A stretch of 59,301 bases of DNA from an uncultured Pelosinus sp. (GCA_900550105.1 URQW01000010.1:1-59301), one strand, 5' to 3'; counted from the stretch's first letter, positions 8,277 through 18,140 are shown. The notes: generated by a model from the sequence alone, not told the origin. Translations and numbers: made by a program.

Positions 8277-9617
8277 TTATATCACCTCATAATGCAAAGT
8301 AGCTTTCACAAGGTCCCGCGGCAATAGTACCGATAAAACAGCAACAACCTCTTTGGCGCTTTTTGTGGCACCGCCGCCGCCCGCCGGACCATTCGTGTAC
8401 AAGCTTTCGACCTCATTGCCAATACGCGTCGCTTCCTTCAGCGTCTTTGTCCGTGCGGCAACGCGAAGGCGTACTTCATAGGGAGAATAAGAACCAGTGG
8501 AAAGAGCCTCGCCATGAAGCGAATTCATGCCAATAAGATCGAATTTAATCTCATCATAAGAAACGCCAGTCAGTATCAACCGTTCTTTAACAATTTCCAA
8601 GGCCAGTTGAGCCCGCTCAGCTGCCCCCGGTCCGGCATAGCTGATTTGCCCTTCCCCAATATAGCTATCGCGATACCCCACCGATACCTTGAAGGAATCC
8701 GTACGAGATCGTCCCGTCGCACCACTGACAGAAACTGCATCAGGTCGCTGCTCTTTAAACGAAACCGCGGAAAAATCAGCCACTACATCAGGCGTCAAGT
8801 AGGTTTTCGGGTCGTGAATTTCATAAATAAGCTGTTCCTGGCAGGTCGCTGGTGTGACTCTGCCGCCTGCTTCTGCGACTTTCGTGATAATAAAGGAACC
8901 GTCTTCTGCCGCTTCCGCAATCGGGAAACCAAGACGAGCTAAATCAGCTACATCTTTGTAACCGGGATCAGCAAAATAACCGCCAGTTACCTGCCCAGCG
9001 CATTCCATAAGGTGACCAAGAACTGTGCCCTTACCTAAAAGATCCCAATTGTCTAAAGACCAATTAAATTCATAGACAAGCGGTGCTAAAAACAGCGCCG
9101 GGTCGGCTACACGGCCAGTAATAATTACATCAGCCCCTTCACGGAGCGCCGCCACCATAGGAGCGCAGCCAAGATAGGCATTGGCCGAAACAATCTTATC
9201 TTTGATCGTTGCCAATGGCTGACCTGTTTCTAAAATTTCATAATCATGAGCCAATACATGCTCAAGGACATCATCGCCTAGCACTGCCGCAATTTTCAAA
9301 TCCTTAAGACCAAGCTCCTGTGCAATTTCCTTGATTTTTTTAGCGCCTGCAGCCGGATTTGCCGCCCCCATATTTGTGATAATTTTGATACCTTTTTCTT
9401 TACAAATCGCCAAAACGGCATGCATCCGATCAGCCAAAAGCGCGTCATAGCCAGCATTCGGATCGGCTAATTTTGCCTTTTGGGCCAAAGCGATGGTTCT
9501 TTCTGCTAAGCATTCAAAAATTAAATATTGAATGTTTCCCTTTTGGGCCACTTCAACAGCTGGCTCAATTCTGTCACCGGCATAACCAGCGCCAGAACCA
9601 ATGCGAATTTTTTTCAT
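8277..9617 (-). CDS. Acyclic terpene utilization AtuA family protein (DUF1446)
   Basis: Cytoplasmic protein of 446 residues with the DUF1446 pattern: an N-terminal IGSGAGYAGDR, ITNMGAANP, ITGRVADPALFLAP and a conserved GGYFADPG. The family is named after a Pseudomonas citronellol-catabolism gene, but its reaction is not established. In many anaerobes DUF1446 genes sit beside carboxylate transporters and a small ferredoxin-fold partner, as here, which suggests catabolism of an organic acid rather than a terpene. GAGGTGATAAGCA precedes the ATG. It is the middle gene of a three-gene sigma-54-type operon. Confidence 0.85.
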   Translation of the reverse strand: MKKIRIGSGAGYAGDRIEPAVEVAQKGNIQYLIFECLAERTIALAQKAKLADPNAGYDALLADRMHAVLAICKEKGIKIITNMGAANPAAGAKKIKEIAQELGLKDLKIAAVLGDDVLEHVLAHDYEILETGQPLATIKDKIVSANAYLGCAPMVAALREGADVIITGRVADPALFLAPLVYEFNWSLDNWDLLGKGTVLGHLMECAGQVTGGYFADPGYKDVADLARLGFPIAEAAEDGSFIITKVAEAGGRVTPATCQEQLIYEIHDPKTYLTPDVVADFSAVSFKEQRPDAVSVSGATGRSRTDSFKVSVGYRDSYIGEGQISYAGPGAAERAQLALEIVKERLILTGVSYDEIKFDLIGMNSLHGEALSTGSYSPYEVRLRVAARTKTLKEATRIGNEVESLYTNGPAGGGGATKSAKEVVAVLSVLLPRDLVKATLHYEVI

Positions 9618-9651
9618 TGCTTATCACCTCATCCAGTTTTTACATTTATTA

Positions 9652-10950
9652 TTAGAAGGGGAAAACGCCGATACAGGCCGCGGCAACCGTCATAACAATC
9701 GAAGCGCCCCATAAATAAGGAATTGCAAATTTTTGGTGTTCCCCGAGTTCTACACCAGTCAAGCCAACAATCAAGAAAGTAGCTGGCGTCAAAGGACTAA
9801 CAGGAAAACCTGTCGTCATTTGTCCCATGAGCGACGCCTGAGCAACTTGAATCGGCGCTACGCCAAGCATTTCAGCGACCCCGGCCGCTACTGGCATTAC
9901 ACCGAAATAGAAGGAGTCAGGGTCAAATAACAAGCTCAGCGGCATGGCCACTAGGCCCATCGCAAAAGGAATATGGGAAGCCAAGGCCGGCGGAACAAAG
10001 GAAACTGTCACCTTCGCCATTTCCTTGATCATACCGGTTCCGCCCATAATTCCCGTAAAGGAACCAGCCGCCAATAAAATCCCAGCCATCATCAAGGCTG
10101 CTTTCGCATGAGCGTCAACGCGTTTTTTCTGCATATCCACATTCGGATAATTGATCATTAATGCGATTACCGTACCAATCATAAACATAACGGCTGGATC
10201 GACTTTACCGCTAATCATAGTTGCCATGACACCGAGAGTTAAAACTACATTAACCCAGAAAACCTTAGGCCGTCTAAGTTCAATTTCCTCTGCCTTAAGT
10301 TCTCGCTTCAGAACTACATCGACAGACTGACTGCCGTCAATTCCTAGCCGACGAGCTTCCTTTTTGCCAAGGATATAGGCGATAGTAAATACAAAGACAA
10401 GCCCGATGATCTGAACCCACACAAGGGGAGTAAAAATCTCTGATACCGGAATATTCAACGCCGCTGATGAACGAAGCGTCGGCCCAGTCCAGGGAAGGAA
10501 ATTCACACCGGCTGCCAAAGAAACCATAAGGCATAAAATTCGTTTATCCATCTTAAGTCGTTCATAAATTGGGAGCATCGCCGGAATCGTAATGAGAAAA
10601 CAAACTGCCCCTGATCCGTCTAAGTGAATCAATAGCGCTAGTAGCGCTGTTCCTACAGTAATGCGCGCCGGATTACTGCCTACGGCCTTTAACACCGCAT
10701 TAATAATTGGATCAAACAAGCCTGCATCGCTCATCACGCCAAAAAATAAGATCGCGAAAACGAACATTGTTGCTACAGGCGCAATCCCCTGAATTCCTTT
10801 AATCATAAATTTACCTGTGGCTAGACCAAAACCGCCGATTAGCGAAGCGGCAATCGGCACAGCAATGAGTGCTACAAGGGGCGACATCCGTTTTGTAATA
10901 ATAACGCCAAGCAGAGTGACTATGGTAACCAAACCCAGAAGTGCCAGCAT
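9652..10950 (-). CDS. CitMHS-family citrate/carboxylate transporter
   Basis: Inner-membrane transporter of 432 residues from the CitMHS family, whose studied members import metal-citrate complexes by proton symport. About twelve hydrophobic segments are visible, with conserved HLDGSGAVCFL, FLPWTGPTLRS and FDPDSFYFGVMPVA patches. The start at 10950 has GGGAGGAAAG upstream; the longer open frame to 11019 begins inside the sigma-54 promoter and is discarded. It leads the operon with AtuA and the AtuA-like protein, so it should import the compound that these act on. The substrate could be citrate or a related di- or tricarboxylate. Confidence 0.88.
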   Translation of the reverse strand: MLALLGLVTIVTLLGVIITKRMSPLVALIAVPIAASLIGGFGLATGKFMIKGIQGIAPVATMFVFAILFFGVMSDAGLFDPIINAVLKAVGSNPARITVGTALLALLIHLDGSGAVCFLITIPAMLPIYERLKMDKRILCLMVSLAAGVNFLPWTGPTLRSSAALNIPVSEIFTPLVWVQIIGLVFVFTIAYILGKKEARRLGIDGSQSVDVVLKRELKAEEIELRRPKVFWVNVVLTLGVMATMISGKVDPAVMFMIGTVIALMINYPNVDMQKKRVDAHAKAALMMAGILLAAGSFTGIMGGTGMIKEMAKVTVSFVPPALASHIPFAMGLVAMPLSLLFDPDSFYFGVMPVAAGVAEMLGVAPIQVAQASLMGQMTTGFPVSPLTPATFLIVGLTGVELGEHQKFAIPYLWGASIVMTVAAACIGVFPF

Positions 10951-11002
10951 ATTCTTTCCTCCCATACGATAATTGTTTGTTAAATATATCACAAATAACA
11001 AT

Positions 11003-11019
11003 TGCAAGTTACATGCCAA
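11003..11019 (-). promoter_or_regulatory. Sigma-54 (-24/-12) promoter of the CitMHS-AtuA operon
   Basis: The minus strand reads TTGGCATGTAACTTGCA, matching the consensus TTGGCACN5TTGCA with GG and GC exactly ten bases apart. It lies 53 bases upstream of the transporter start and would initiate near 10991. The adjacent sigma-54 activator makes the assignment coherent. Confidence 0.82.
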
Positions 11020-11111
11020 TTTGCAATATAGCCAATAAACTGAAAAATCAAGGTTTTCGTCATTGATAATTATTTACAATTCCAGAAAATTAGAGGTCAA
11101 ATATTAACAAA

Positions 11112-11127
11112 CGCGCTGCTTCGCGCG
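11112..11127. promoter_or_regulatory. Possible upstream activator site for the sigma-54 regulator
   Basis: CGCGC, six bases, GCGCG: a GC-rich inverted repeat in an AT-rich gap, about 100 bases upstream of the sigma-54 promoter. That is a usual position for an enhancer-binding protein site. The binding assignment is inference. Confidence 0.35.
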
Positions 11128-11206
11128 ATAGCTGCATTTCTTGTTTCTATTATTTTAGAAATACCTTATAAAACTTTAGAACTTTGCGTCATCTCGTTTT
11201 CATGAA

Positions 11207-11236
11207 TCGACAGAAAATGTGTTTTTAGCGTATAAT
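11207..11236 (+). promoter_or_regulatory. Sigma-A type promoter of the sensor phosphatase gene
   Basis: TCGACA and a perfect TATAAT are separated by 18 bases, 77 bases before the ATG of the sensor gene. Confidence 0.6.
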
Positions 11237-11312
11237 TTAAGAGAATAAGAATTTTTCGCTAATATCGACAGCATAATCAGATCGAATTGGCTTTAGATAA
11301 GGAGAAAGTACG

Positions 11313-13574
11313 ATGAATCAAAAATTCTCATGGTGTCTCTTATTCGTACTGCTGTTTTTTTTCGCACTCCCTACAGGTATGGTACGTTCAGAAAAGGCGG
11401 CAAAAAAAGTTTTGATTCTCTACTCTTATGGCGCTGATCTTCCCGTGCAAACTTTGTTTACCCAGGGACTGCGGGAAACGTTGAAAGAAACAGGCGGCAA
11501 TACAGAATATATTTACGAATATCTCGATATGGCGCGCTACACCTCCCAGGAAAATTATGAAACGCTGCTAGCCGAATTTCTTCAACAAAAATACAGTCAA
11601 AATCAACCAGATCTTATTGTCACCCATTTCGTCCCAGCCTGCAATTTTATGATTCATTACGGCCCAAAAATATTTCCTAAAGTCCCGGCTATCCTCAGCT
11701 TTTACGAAGGCGAAGGGGAGCAACATGGCGCTTTGCCGCCGAACTACTATGATGTCATCGGCACTTACGGGATTGATACAGCTGTAAATCTTATTTTGAA
11801 GACACGGCCGCAAACAAAAAACATTTACGTCATTGCTGGCGACTCGCCGCGAGAACGTCAAGCCATAGCGGTAGTAAAGCGAGAAGTAGAAGAGTTTACG
11901 AACCAAGTTACTTTTACCTATTTAAATAAGCAGCCTTTTGCTCAGATGACGGAAACGGTCGCTACGGCTGAGCCAAATTCAGCCGTATTGTTTCTCTTTC
12001 TCTTCAAAGATGCGGCAGGGCAAGCCTTTATTCCTGGCACAGCCTTACAAAAACTCCATGCGGTGTCGCCTGTGCCAATCTACGGGTCTGTATCCATTTA
12101 TTTGGGCCAAGGGACCGTTGGCGGCTACATGGAAAGTCAAGAAGTGTTAGGAGCCCGTTCCGGCAAAATTGCCGCCCAGCTTCTCAACAAAACGGCTCCT
12201 GTTCCCGAAACGCTGCAACGAGGCTCTGCCGCTGAATATCTCTTTGACGCGCGTGAACTAAAACGTTGGCAAATTTCTGAAGACACACTACCTGTTGGCA
12301 GCAAGATCTTATTTAAAACGCCATCATTTTGGGAAACTTACCGTTGGTACGTCCTAGCGGCCTTGTTGCTATTACTAGTTGAATCTATCCTTATCATTGC
12401 CTTGCTATTAAATCGCCATTATCGTAAACAGGCGGAAGCCAGGGCCCATGATGAAGCAGAAAAACAAGCAAAACTACAAGAACAAATGGAAAAGCAACTA
12501 AAACTGGCAGAAGAAGTACAACGTTCCCTACTGCCGCAAGATTGTATTAACAGGAAATTTCTCCTGAAAACTCTATTTCGTCCACTTTCCATTGTCAGCG
12601 GTGATTTCTACGGCTATCGCTTAAGTGACGACGAGCAGCACCTGCATGGCTTTTTACTTGACGTGACGGGCCACGGCGTCTCTGCTAGTCTTCATACCGC
12701 CGCGATTAACAATATGATCGGCTTTTATTTAAATCAAACAAATCCTTGGACGTTGGAAAATCTCGCTAAATTGAACGAACAACTCCTCAACTATTTTCAA
12801 GACAGCAGCCTTGCGGCGCTTCTCGTCTTTACAGCTGACTTTAACCAGCACACCCTTACTTGTCTTTCCTGCGGCATCAATACCTTCCTTGTTTCTACCC
12901 AAAATAAAACGGGCCTTATTTCGCTTCCCGGCATGTATCTGGGAATCAGTCAAAAAGCCCAGTTTAATACACTTCACCTTCCTTTGCAATATGGCGACAC
13001 TTTCTATTTTATGACGGACGGGATTTATGATAATTTACCAAGCAACATGAGTGAACAAGCTGGTAATTTTGAAAAATCCTTTACGAATTTAGCACAAATG
13101 CCGCTTGGTCAATTAAATCCTGATGACCGAACCGCTTTATGTCTTAAGATTCTTAATGGTAAAAAGCGACCGCTCTATTTCGATTATTCAAATAAGGCCG
13201 AGCGGCGGAACGTTCTTTATCGCATGAATCAATTCCTTTGCGAATGTACCGGTACTGAGTCATCACAGCTCTCTATTCTCTTAGGCGAAGCTCTGACAAA
13301 TGCAGTAAAACAGGGGAGCCGAGTTCGCGTAAAAATCAATGTAATCGGCGCCCGTCTAATATTACGCGTCAGCGACAACGGCCCCGGCTTTGCCGGTAAT
13401 GCGGCAATCAAGGAACTACAAAAGCTCTCCGCCGAAAATATCTTTATTCACTTGCTTGAAGCTGAACAAGGCCGCGGCTTAGCCATTATGCTGCTTTGGA
13501 GTGAAAAATTCCTGTATAACAGACAAGGAAATGAATTGCTACTTGTATATGCCTTACCGCAAAAAAACAATTAA
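11313..13574 (+). CDS. Membrane sensor with ABC-substrate-binding-like domain, PP2C (SpoIIE-type) phosphatase and anti-sigma-type ATPase domain
   Basis: Single polypeptide of 753 residues. A signal peptide (1-25) is followed by an extracytoplasmic ABC_sub_bind-like domain (about 30-310), one membrane helix (about 342-368), a short coiled coil, a PP2C/SpoIIE phosphatase domain with metal-binding aspartates in SGDFYG (about 428), DVTGHG (about 449) and MTDGIYD (about 566), and a C-terminal HATPase domain with EALTNA (about 658), DNGPGF (about 687) and GRGLAI (about 719). Such domains run partner-switching systems: the phosphatase activates an anti-anti-sigma protein and the kinase inactivates it. 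Having both in one protein is uncommon. No STAS partner or sigma factor is nearby. AAGGAG precedes the ATG. Confidence 0.9.
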   Translation: MNQKFSWCLLFVLLFFFALPTGMVRSEKAAKKVLILYSYGADLPVQTLFTQGLRETLKETGGNTEYIYEYLDMARYTSQENYETLLAEFLQQKYSQNQPDLIVTHFVPACNFMIHYGPKIFPKVPAILSFYEGEGEQHGALPPNYYDVIGTYGIDTAVNLILKTRPQTKNIYVIAGDSPRERQAIAVVKREVEEFTNQVTFTYLNKQPFAQMTETVATAEPNSAVLFLFLFKDAAGQAFIPGTALQKLHAVSPVPIYGSVSIYLGQGTVGGYMESQEVLGARSGKIAAQLLNKTAPVPETLQRGSAAEYLFDARELKRWQISEDTLPVGSKILFKTPSFWETYRWYVLAALLLLLVESILIIALLLNRHYRKQAEARAHDEAEKQAKLQEQMEKQLKLAEEVQRSLLPQDCINRKFLLKTLFRPLSIVSGDFYGYRLSDDEQHLHGFLLDVTGHGVSASLHTAAINNMIGFYLNQTNPWTLENLAKLNEQLLNYFQDSSLAALLVFTADFNQHTLTCLSCGINTFLVSTQNKTGLISLPGMYLGISQKAQFNTLHLPLQYGDTFYFMTDGIYDNLPSNMSEQAGNFEKSFTNLAQMPLGQLNPDDRTALCLKILNGKKRPLYFDYSNKAERRNVLYRMNQFLCECTGTESSQLSILLGEALTNAVKQGSRVRVKINVIGARLILRVSDNGPGFAGNAAIKELQKLSAENIFIHLLEAEQGRGLAIMLLWSEKFLYNRQGNELLLVYALPQKNN

Positions 13575-13579
13575 AAAGT

Positions 13580-13613
13580 AAAGGGCCTGCCCTCGTAATG
13601 AGAGCAGGCCCTT
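13580..13613. terminator. Bidirectional terminator after the sensor gene
   Basis: AAGGGCCTGC pairs with GCAGGCCCTT around a short loop containing CTCGTAATGAGAG, which extends the stem. It lies between the converging sensor and RND genes. Confidence 0.75.
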
Positions 13614-13640
13614 ACTGATTCGATTTACATTGCAATAAAC

Positions 13641-16600
13641 TCATAGTCCCTGTGAATTGCTGTTGGCGTGTTTTTTCGCAAACAAACCTTTGATTTTATT
13701 CCAGTAAAAAGAAACTGGGTGATCTTCTACATAGAGGAAGATAATCGGAATAATAATCAAAGTAAACACCGTCGAGGAAAGCAGCCCGCCAATGACAACC
13801 CAGGCCATGCTGACTCTTGTTTCCGAGCCTGCTGTCATCGCTAAAGCAGTTGGCAGCATCCCCACAATCATCGTAAGAGTCGTCATAAAAATCGGTTTGA
13901 GTCTGGCTTTACCTGATGCAACAATCGCTTCACGAGCTGACATGCCTTCGCCCATGAGCGTCAGAGTATAGTCAAGGAGTAGTGTCCCATTTTTAGCGAC
14001 AACACCGTCCATAACGAGAATTCCAATCAGCGAATACAAGTTAATCGTATTGCCGGTCACTGCTAAAAAGAGCAGGGAGCCGATCATCCCCAAGGGTAGC
14101 GAAAACATACGAATCACTGGTGTTGCCACTGATTCATAGAGAATCGCCAGCAGCATATATACGAGAATGAGCGATAATACAAGAGCCTGCGCCATTTCGC
14201 TGAAGGTACTCATCATATTATCAGCTTGCCCGGTAAAGCGATAGGAAACATTATTTCCTAAAAGCTCCGGCGTCATTTGCGCACTAATATCTTTGAGTAC
14301 ATCCTGCAGCGATCGATCCGTAATATTCGCCGCAATATTAACGGATTCTTGCTTATCGACCCGTCGCAGCATGACTGGCCCGACACCATCTTCTACTCGA
14401 GCGACATCGCCAAGTCGAACAAGATTATTGCCAGCTTGCAGTGGAATCGACCGCACATCTGAGGCTTTAAAGCCATCACTGCCTTTTAAGCGGACATAAA
14501 TTTTCGTATCTTGTCCGTCATTATTCGGATCGTTGGCAAAATAACCCGCCTGGGAGCCAGCAATAGCGCCACTAAAGACATCATTAATTTCATTGGCTGT
14601 CGTATTATAAAACTTTAATTTTTCCCGATCTACATTGAGTCGTAGCTCTGGTGTTCCTTCCGTATAAGAACTGCGAACATCTTTTACTCCCTTGACTTGC
14701 CCCAAAGCTTCTTGTACCCGATAGGAAGCTTTGACAATTGCATCAAGATTGGTACCACGCAATTCAATTTGTACCGGCGAATTATTGGGACCGCCACCGC
14801 CAGTACCTGTGCCGCCCGATACGCCGGCAATAGAAGACTGCGTCTCGCTAACCTGAGCCGTAGCGCCAGGCACTTCCTGGCGTAGATATTGTCTGACTTC
14901 ATCAGTTACTTGCCAAACGCTGCGGCTGCGCTCGCGCCGATCTACAAGTTGCACGCTGATGCCGCCATAATTTCCCGCTGGGGACCCGACACTAGACAAA
15001 TAGTTTGTCACTTCTGGTATCGTCGCAATAAAATCTTCCACTTTGCGAATTTCTCGGTTTGTCTTATCAATATTCTGTCCTACAGGCCATTGCAGCATAA
15101 CACGGAAGCTGCCTTCATCGGTCTTCGGCATATATTCCGAGCCAATAACCCCTAACGGAATCAATGCGGCGGCACCAAAAAAGACGAGTAAAATCATGGC
15201 AATCAGTTTGCGTTTATGACCGAAGCTCCAAGTCAGAGCTTGTTCATAGCGGCGAATGGCCCCTGTTTCTAGACGATTCATGAAATCCCATACTTTCCCT
15301 TTGGGCTCATGATCGGCACTTTTAAAAAAGCGCGAGGCCAGCATTGGCGTCAGTGTAAACGAAACAAAGAGCGAGCAAAGCGTAGCAAAGACGATTGTCA
15401 AGCCAAACTGGCGGAAAAACTGGCCAGTCATTCCATTCATAAAGGCAATGGGCAGAAAAACAACCACGTCGCAGAGCGTAATCGCAATAGCCGCCATGCC
15501 AATTTCATTTCGACCCTCTTCAGCGGCAATCTCGGGATCTTTGCCTAGTCGCAAATGGCGATGAATATTTTCCAGTACAACAATCGAGTCGTCAACAAGA
15601 ATCCCTATACATAGCGACATCCCCATAAGCGACATCATATTGAAGGTAAATCCCGCTATATACATGACAAAGAACGTAGAAATCAATGAGGTAGGTATGG
15701 CAATTAAGACGGCTGCTGTAGAACGCCAACCCCGCAGAAAGAGGAACAGCACCAGCCCAGTCGTAAAGAGGCCTTCAATCAAAGCTTCTAAGGTGTTATG
15801 CAGCGAGTCCTCTACATACTGCGAAGAGTCTGTAATCGTAATAAACTGGAAATCAGGATACTCAGCCTTTAAAGTAGCAAGCTGTTCTTTGACGGCTTTG
15901 GCTGTGTCAACAATATTGGCATTACTGTTTTTGTAGACCGTCATGGAAATAACGTCTTGCCCATTCGTACGGGCATAGCGAGTCACGCGGGCGTCCTGTT
16001 CCTTTACGGTAGCTAAGCTAGTTAAAGGAATATTAATCCCTTTATTGTTTGTTACATGGATAGATGCTAGTTCTTCCGGCGATGCGAACTGAGCCGTAAG
16101 CCGCACATTCGTTTCCTTATTATTGGTGTAGACAGAACCTGCGGGAGTCAGCACATTTTCTTGGGTAATCCTGTTTACAATTTGGCTTAAGGACATATTA
16201 TAATAAGACAACTTATCCTTATCTACCTCAACAGCCACTTCTTTGTCACGACCGCCATAAAGCTGCACATCAGAAACGCCACTGGCGCGCTGCAGCCGTT
16301 CAATAAAAATATCATTGGCCAGACTGTAGACATCACTTAAGGGCTTATCGGCAATGACGGAGATCTCCATAATTGGCGAAGCATTTACATCACGCTTAAT
16401 GACGGAAGGCGTCTGCACTCCTGTCGGCAGTCGCTTAGTCACTGAGTTCACATATTGAGTCGCATCAATCGCTGATGTATCCACATTGGCCCAAAACTCA
16501 AACTCTAAAGTAATCTGGGCTTTTTCCGGTCTGGCTACTGAAGTCATGTGCTTTAAATTGGATAAAGATGATAAAGCATTTTCTAGGGGCTTAATAACAT

Positions 16601-16784
16601 CTTCCTCAACCTGCGTGGTGCCAGCACCAGGATAATTGACCGTAACTGTCACATAAGGCACATTGATAGCAGGCAAAAGCTCTACGCCGATCCGGTAAAA
16701 GCTAAACAAACCGAGAACGACGAAAAACAGTACAATCATAGAAATGCCTACAGGCTTTTTAATGGCATAACGAGTGATATTCAT
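13641..16784 (-). CDS. RND efflux transporter, HAE1/AcrB family
   Basis: Proton-driven inner-membrane pump of 1047 residues, full length for the family. Twelve membrane segments flank two large periplasmic loops (roughly 35-335 and 555-870). Family marks include the N-terminal KKPVGISMIVL helix, GILVDDSIVVLENI with the paired aspartates of proton relay in TM4, and a C-terminal PIIFLYVEDH. It overlaps the adaptor gene by four bases, so the two are co-translated. No outer-membrane TolC gene is in the operon. Substrates (drugs, dyes, solvents or metabolites) cannot be read from sequence. The presence of an RND pump supports a diderm host. Confidence 0.95.
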   Translation of the reverse strand: MNITRYAIKKPVGISMIVLFFVVLGLFSFYRIGVELLPAINVPYVTVTVNYPGAGTTQVEEDVIKPLENALSSLSNLKHMTSVARPEKAQITLEFEFWANVDTSAIDATQYVNSVTKRLPTGVQTPSVIKRDVNASPIMEISVIADKPLSDVYSLANDIFIERLQRASGVSDVQLYGGRDKEVAVEVDKDKLSYYNMSLSQIVNRITQENVLTPAGSVYTNNKETNVRLTAQFASPEELASIHVTNNKGINIPLTSLATVKEQDARVTRYARTNGQDVISMTVYKNSNANIVDTAKAVKEQLATLKAEYPDFQFITITDSSQYVEDSLHNTLEALIEGLFTTGLVLFLFLRGWRSTAAVLIAIPTSLISTFFVMYIAGFTFNMMSLMGMSLCIGILVDDSIVVLENIHRHLRLGKDPEIAAEEGRNEIGMAAIAITLCDVVVFLPIAFMNGMTGQFFRQFGLTIVFATLCSLFVSFTLTPMLASRFFKSADHEPKGKVWDFMNRLETGAIRRYEQALTWSFGHKRKLIAMILLVFFGAAALIPLGVIGSEYMPKTDEGSFRVMLQWPVGQNIDKTNREIRKVEDFIATIPEVTNYLSSVGSPAGNYGGISVQLVDRRERSRSVWQVTDEVRQYLRQEVPGATAQVSETQSSIAGVSGGTGTGGGGPNNSPVQIELRGTNLDAIVKASYRVQEALGQVKGVKDVRSSYTEGTPELRLNVDREKLKFYNTTANEINDVFSGAIAGSQAGYFANDPNNDGQDTKIYVRLKGSDGFKASDVRSIPLQAGNNLVRLGDVARVEDGVGPVMLRRVDKQESVNIAANITDRSLQDVLKDISAQMTPELLGNNVSYRFTGQADNMMSTFSEMAQALVLSLILVYMLLAILYESVATPVIRMFSLPLGMIGSLLFLAVTGNTINLYSLIGILVMDGVVAKNGTLLLDYTLTLMGEGMSAREAIVASGKARLKPIFMTTLTMIVGMLPTALAMTAGSETRVSMAWVVIGGLLSSTVFTLIIIPIIFLYVEDHPVSFYWNKIKGLFAKKHANSNSQGL

Positions 16785-18055
16785 GGCTGATCACCTGATT
16801 TTGTCGTATCAACAAGCTGAGGATTGATAACAAGCCCCGCCCGCAAACGAGCCAAGTTCGTCAAAGCGATTTTTTCCCCTTCATTAAGACCTGTAAGAAT
16901 TTCGATAGCATCATCGCCGCGAGCGCCTAACTGCACAGTTCGTTGTTCCAGCGTATTGTTCGCGCCGACAACAAACACATAGGCTGAGCCGTTTTTCTCC
17001 ACTATAGCGTCTTTCGGTACAGTCACTGCCTGGGGCCGCAGCACGGAATTAATAATCGTCCGCGTAAACATGCCGCTTCGCACTGAACTATCAGGATTAT
17101 CCAAGGCAATCCTGAGCATAAAGGTCAGCGTCGTCGCATCACTAGCAGGACTAATATAAGTAATTTTTCCCGGATAGGTTTTACCAAGTGACTCTACGCC
17201 TACACTGACAGGCATTCCGAGCGATAGCGCTGGTAAATCCTGTTCCGAGACTTGACAGTCCACATAAATATGGCTGTTATCAAAAATACTGAGAAGTTTT
17301 TGCCCTGCTTGCGCAATGTCGCCTGCTTCAATCTGGCGATAACCAATCACGCCGCCGCGTGGCGCAGTAAGGACAAGATCATTGCGCTGTTTTTCCGCCG
17401 CACTGATACTATGTTGCGCTTTGAGGGCTGCTGACTGAGAGGATTGAATTGCCGCAGCCATGCCCTGATTCATCTGATTCTCTAACGTATCGACTGATGC
17501 TTTGGCGTCAGCCACTTGCTGCAAACTGGTATCAAGGGCCTCTTTGGAAATAGCGCCTGCTGCATATAAGGCTTTATTGCGCTGATAGCTTGCTAGATTT
17601 TTTTCATAGTCCGCTCTGGCGCGATCATAATTGGCATTAAAAGTGGCCTCAGTCGTTACAGCATCAGCAGCAGCCTGACTGTAGGCCGCCCGGTTCTGCG
17701 ATATGGAAATATCAGCATCACCCGTATCTTGAACAATAAGCACCTGCCCCGGCTGAACAGCTTGACCAAGACTTACATTCACTGCTGTAACGCGCCCTTG
17801 ATATTTCGCAGCAATATCCACTTGGGCTTCCGGCACGGTCTGCCCAGTTAGCGAAATCCGTTTCACTAAATCACGATGCGTAACCGTACCGACATCTACT
17901 GTCGTAGCAAGGCGACCGCCGGCTTTGTCTGCACTCGCTTTATGGGTGCTCCAGTAGCGAAAAGCAAATAAAAGTCCGAAACCAATACAAATTACAAGTC
18001 CCATATACAGCAACCGCTGCTTGCGGCTTGCCCCCCGCCAAAATATCTTTGTCAT
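16781..18055 (-). CDS. RND efflux periplasmic adaptor subunit (HlyD/MFP family)
   Basis: Membrane fusion protein of 424 residues that links the RND pump to an outer-membrane channel. One N-terminal membrane anchor (about 15-36) is followed by a split lipoyl domain (VSLGQAVQPGQVLIVQD and APRGGVIGYRQIEAGD), a long alpha-helical hairpin (about 120-210) and beta-barrel regions with SPASDATTLTFMLRI. The ATG at 18055 has GGGGAG five bases upstream; a longer frame to 18094 has none. Its stop overlaps the RND gene. A tandem ATGACAA repeat about 86 bases upstream may be its operator. Confidence 0.93.
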   Translation of the reverse strand: MTKIFWRGASRKQRLLYMGLVICIGFGLLFAFRYWSTHKASADKAGGRLATTVDVGTVTHRDLVKRISLTGQTVPEAQVDIAAKYQGRVTAVNVSLGQAVQPGQVLIVQDTGDADISISQNRAAYSQAAADAVTTEATFNANYDRARADYEKNLASYQRNKALYAAGAISKEALDTSLQQVADAKASVDTLENQMNQGMAAAIQSSQSAALKAQHSISAAEKQRNDLVLTAPRGGVIGYRQIEAGDIAQAGQKLLSIFDNSHIYVDCQVSEQDLPALSLGMPVSVGVESLGKTYPGKITYISPASDATTLTFMLRIALDNPDSSVRSGMFTRTIINSVLRPQAVTVPKDAIVEKNGSAYVFVVGANNTLEQRTVQLGARGDDAIEILTGLNEGEKIALTNLARLRAGLVINPQLVDTTKSGDQP

Positions 18056-18140
18056 TGTCGCTCCCCTTTTCCTCGCTAGTGAATATCGGCTCATTCCGTT
18101 GCCTTGCAGCCAAGATTTTCTCTTACTGTACCATGAACCT

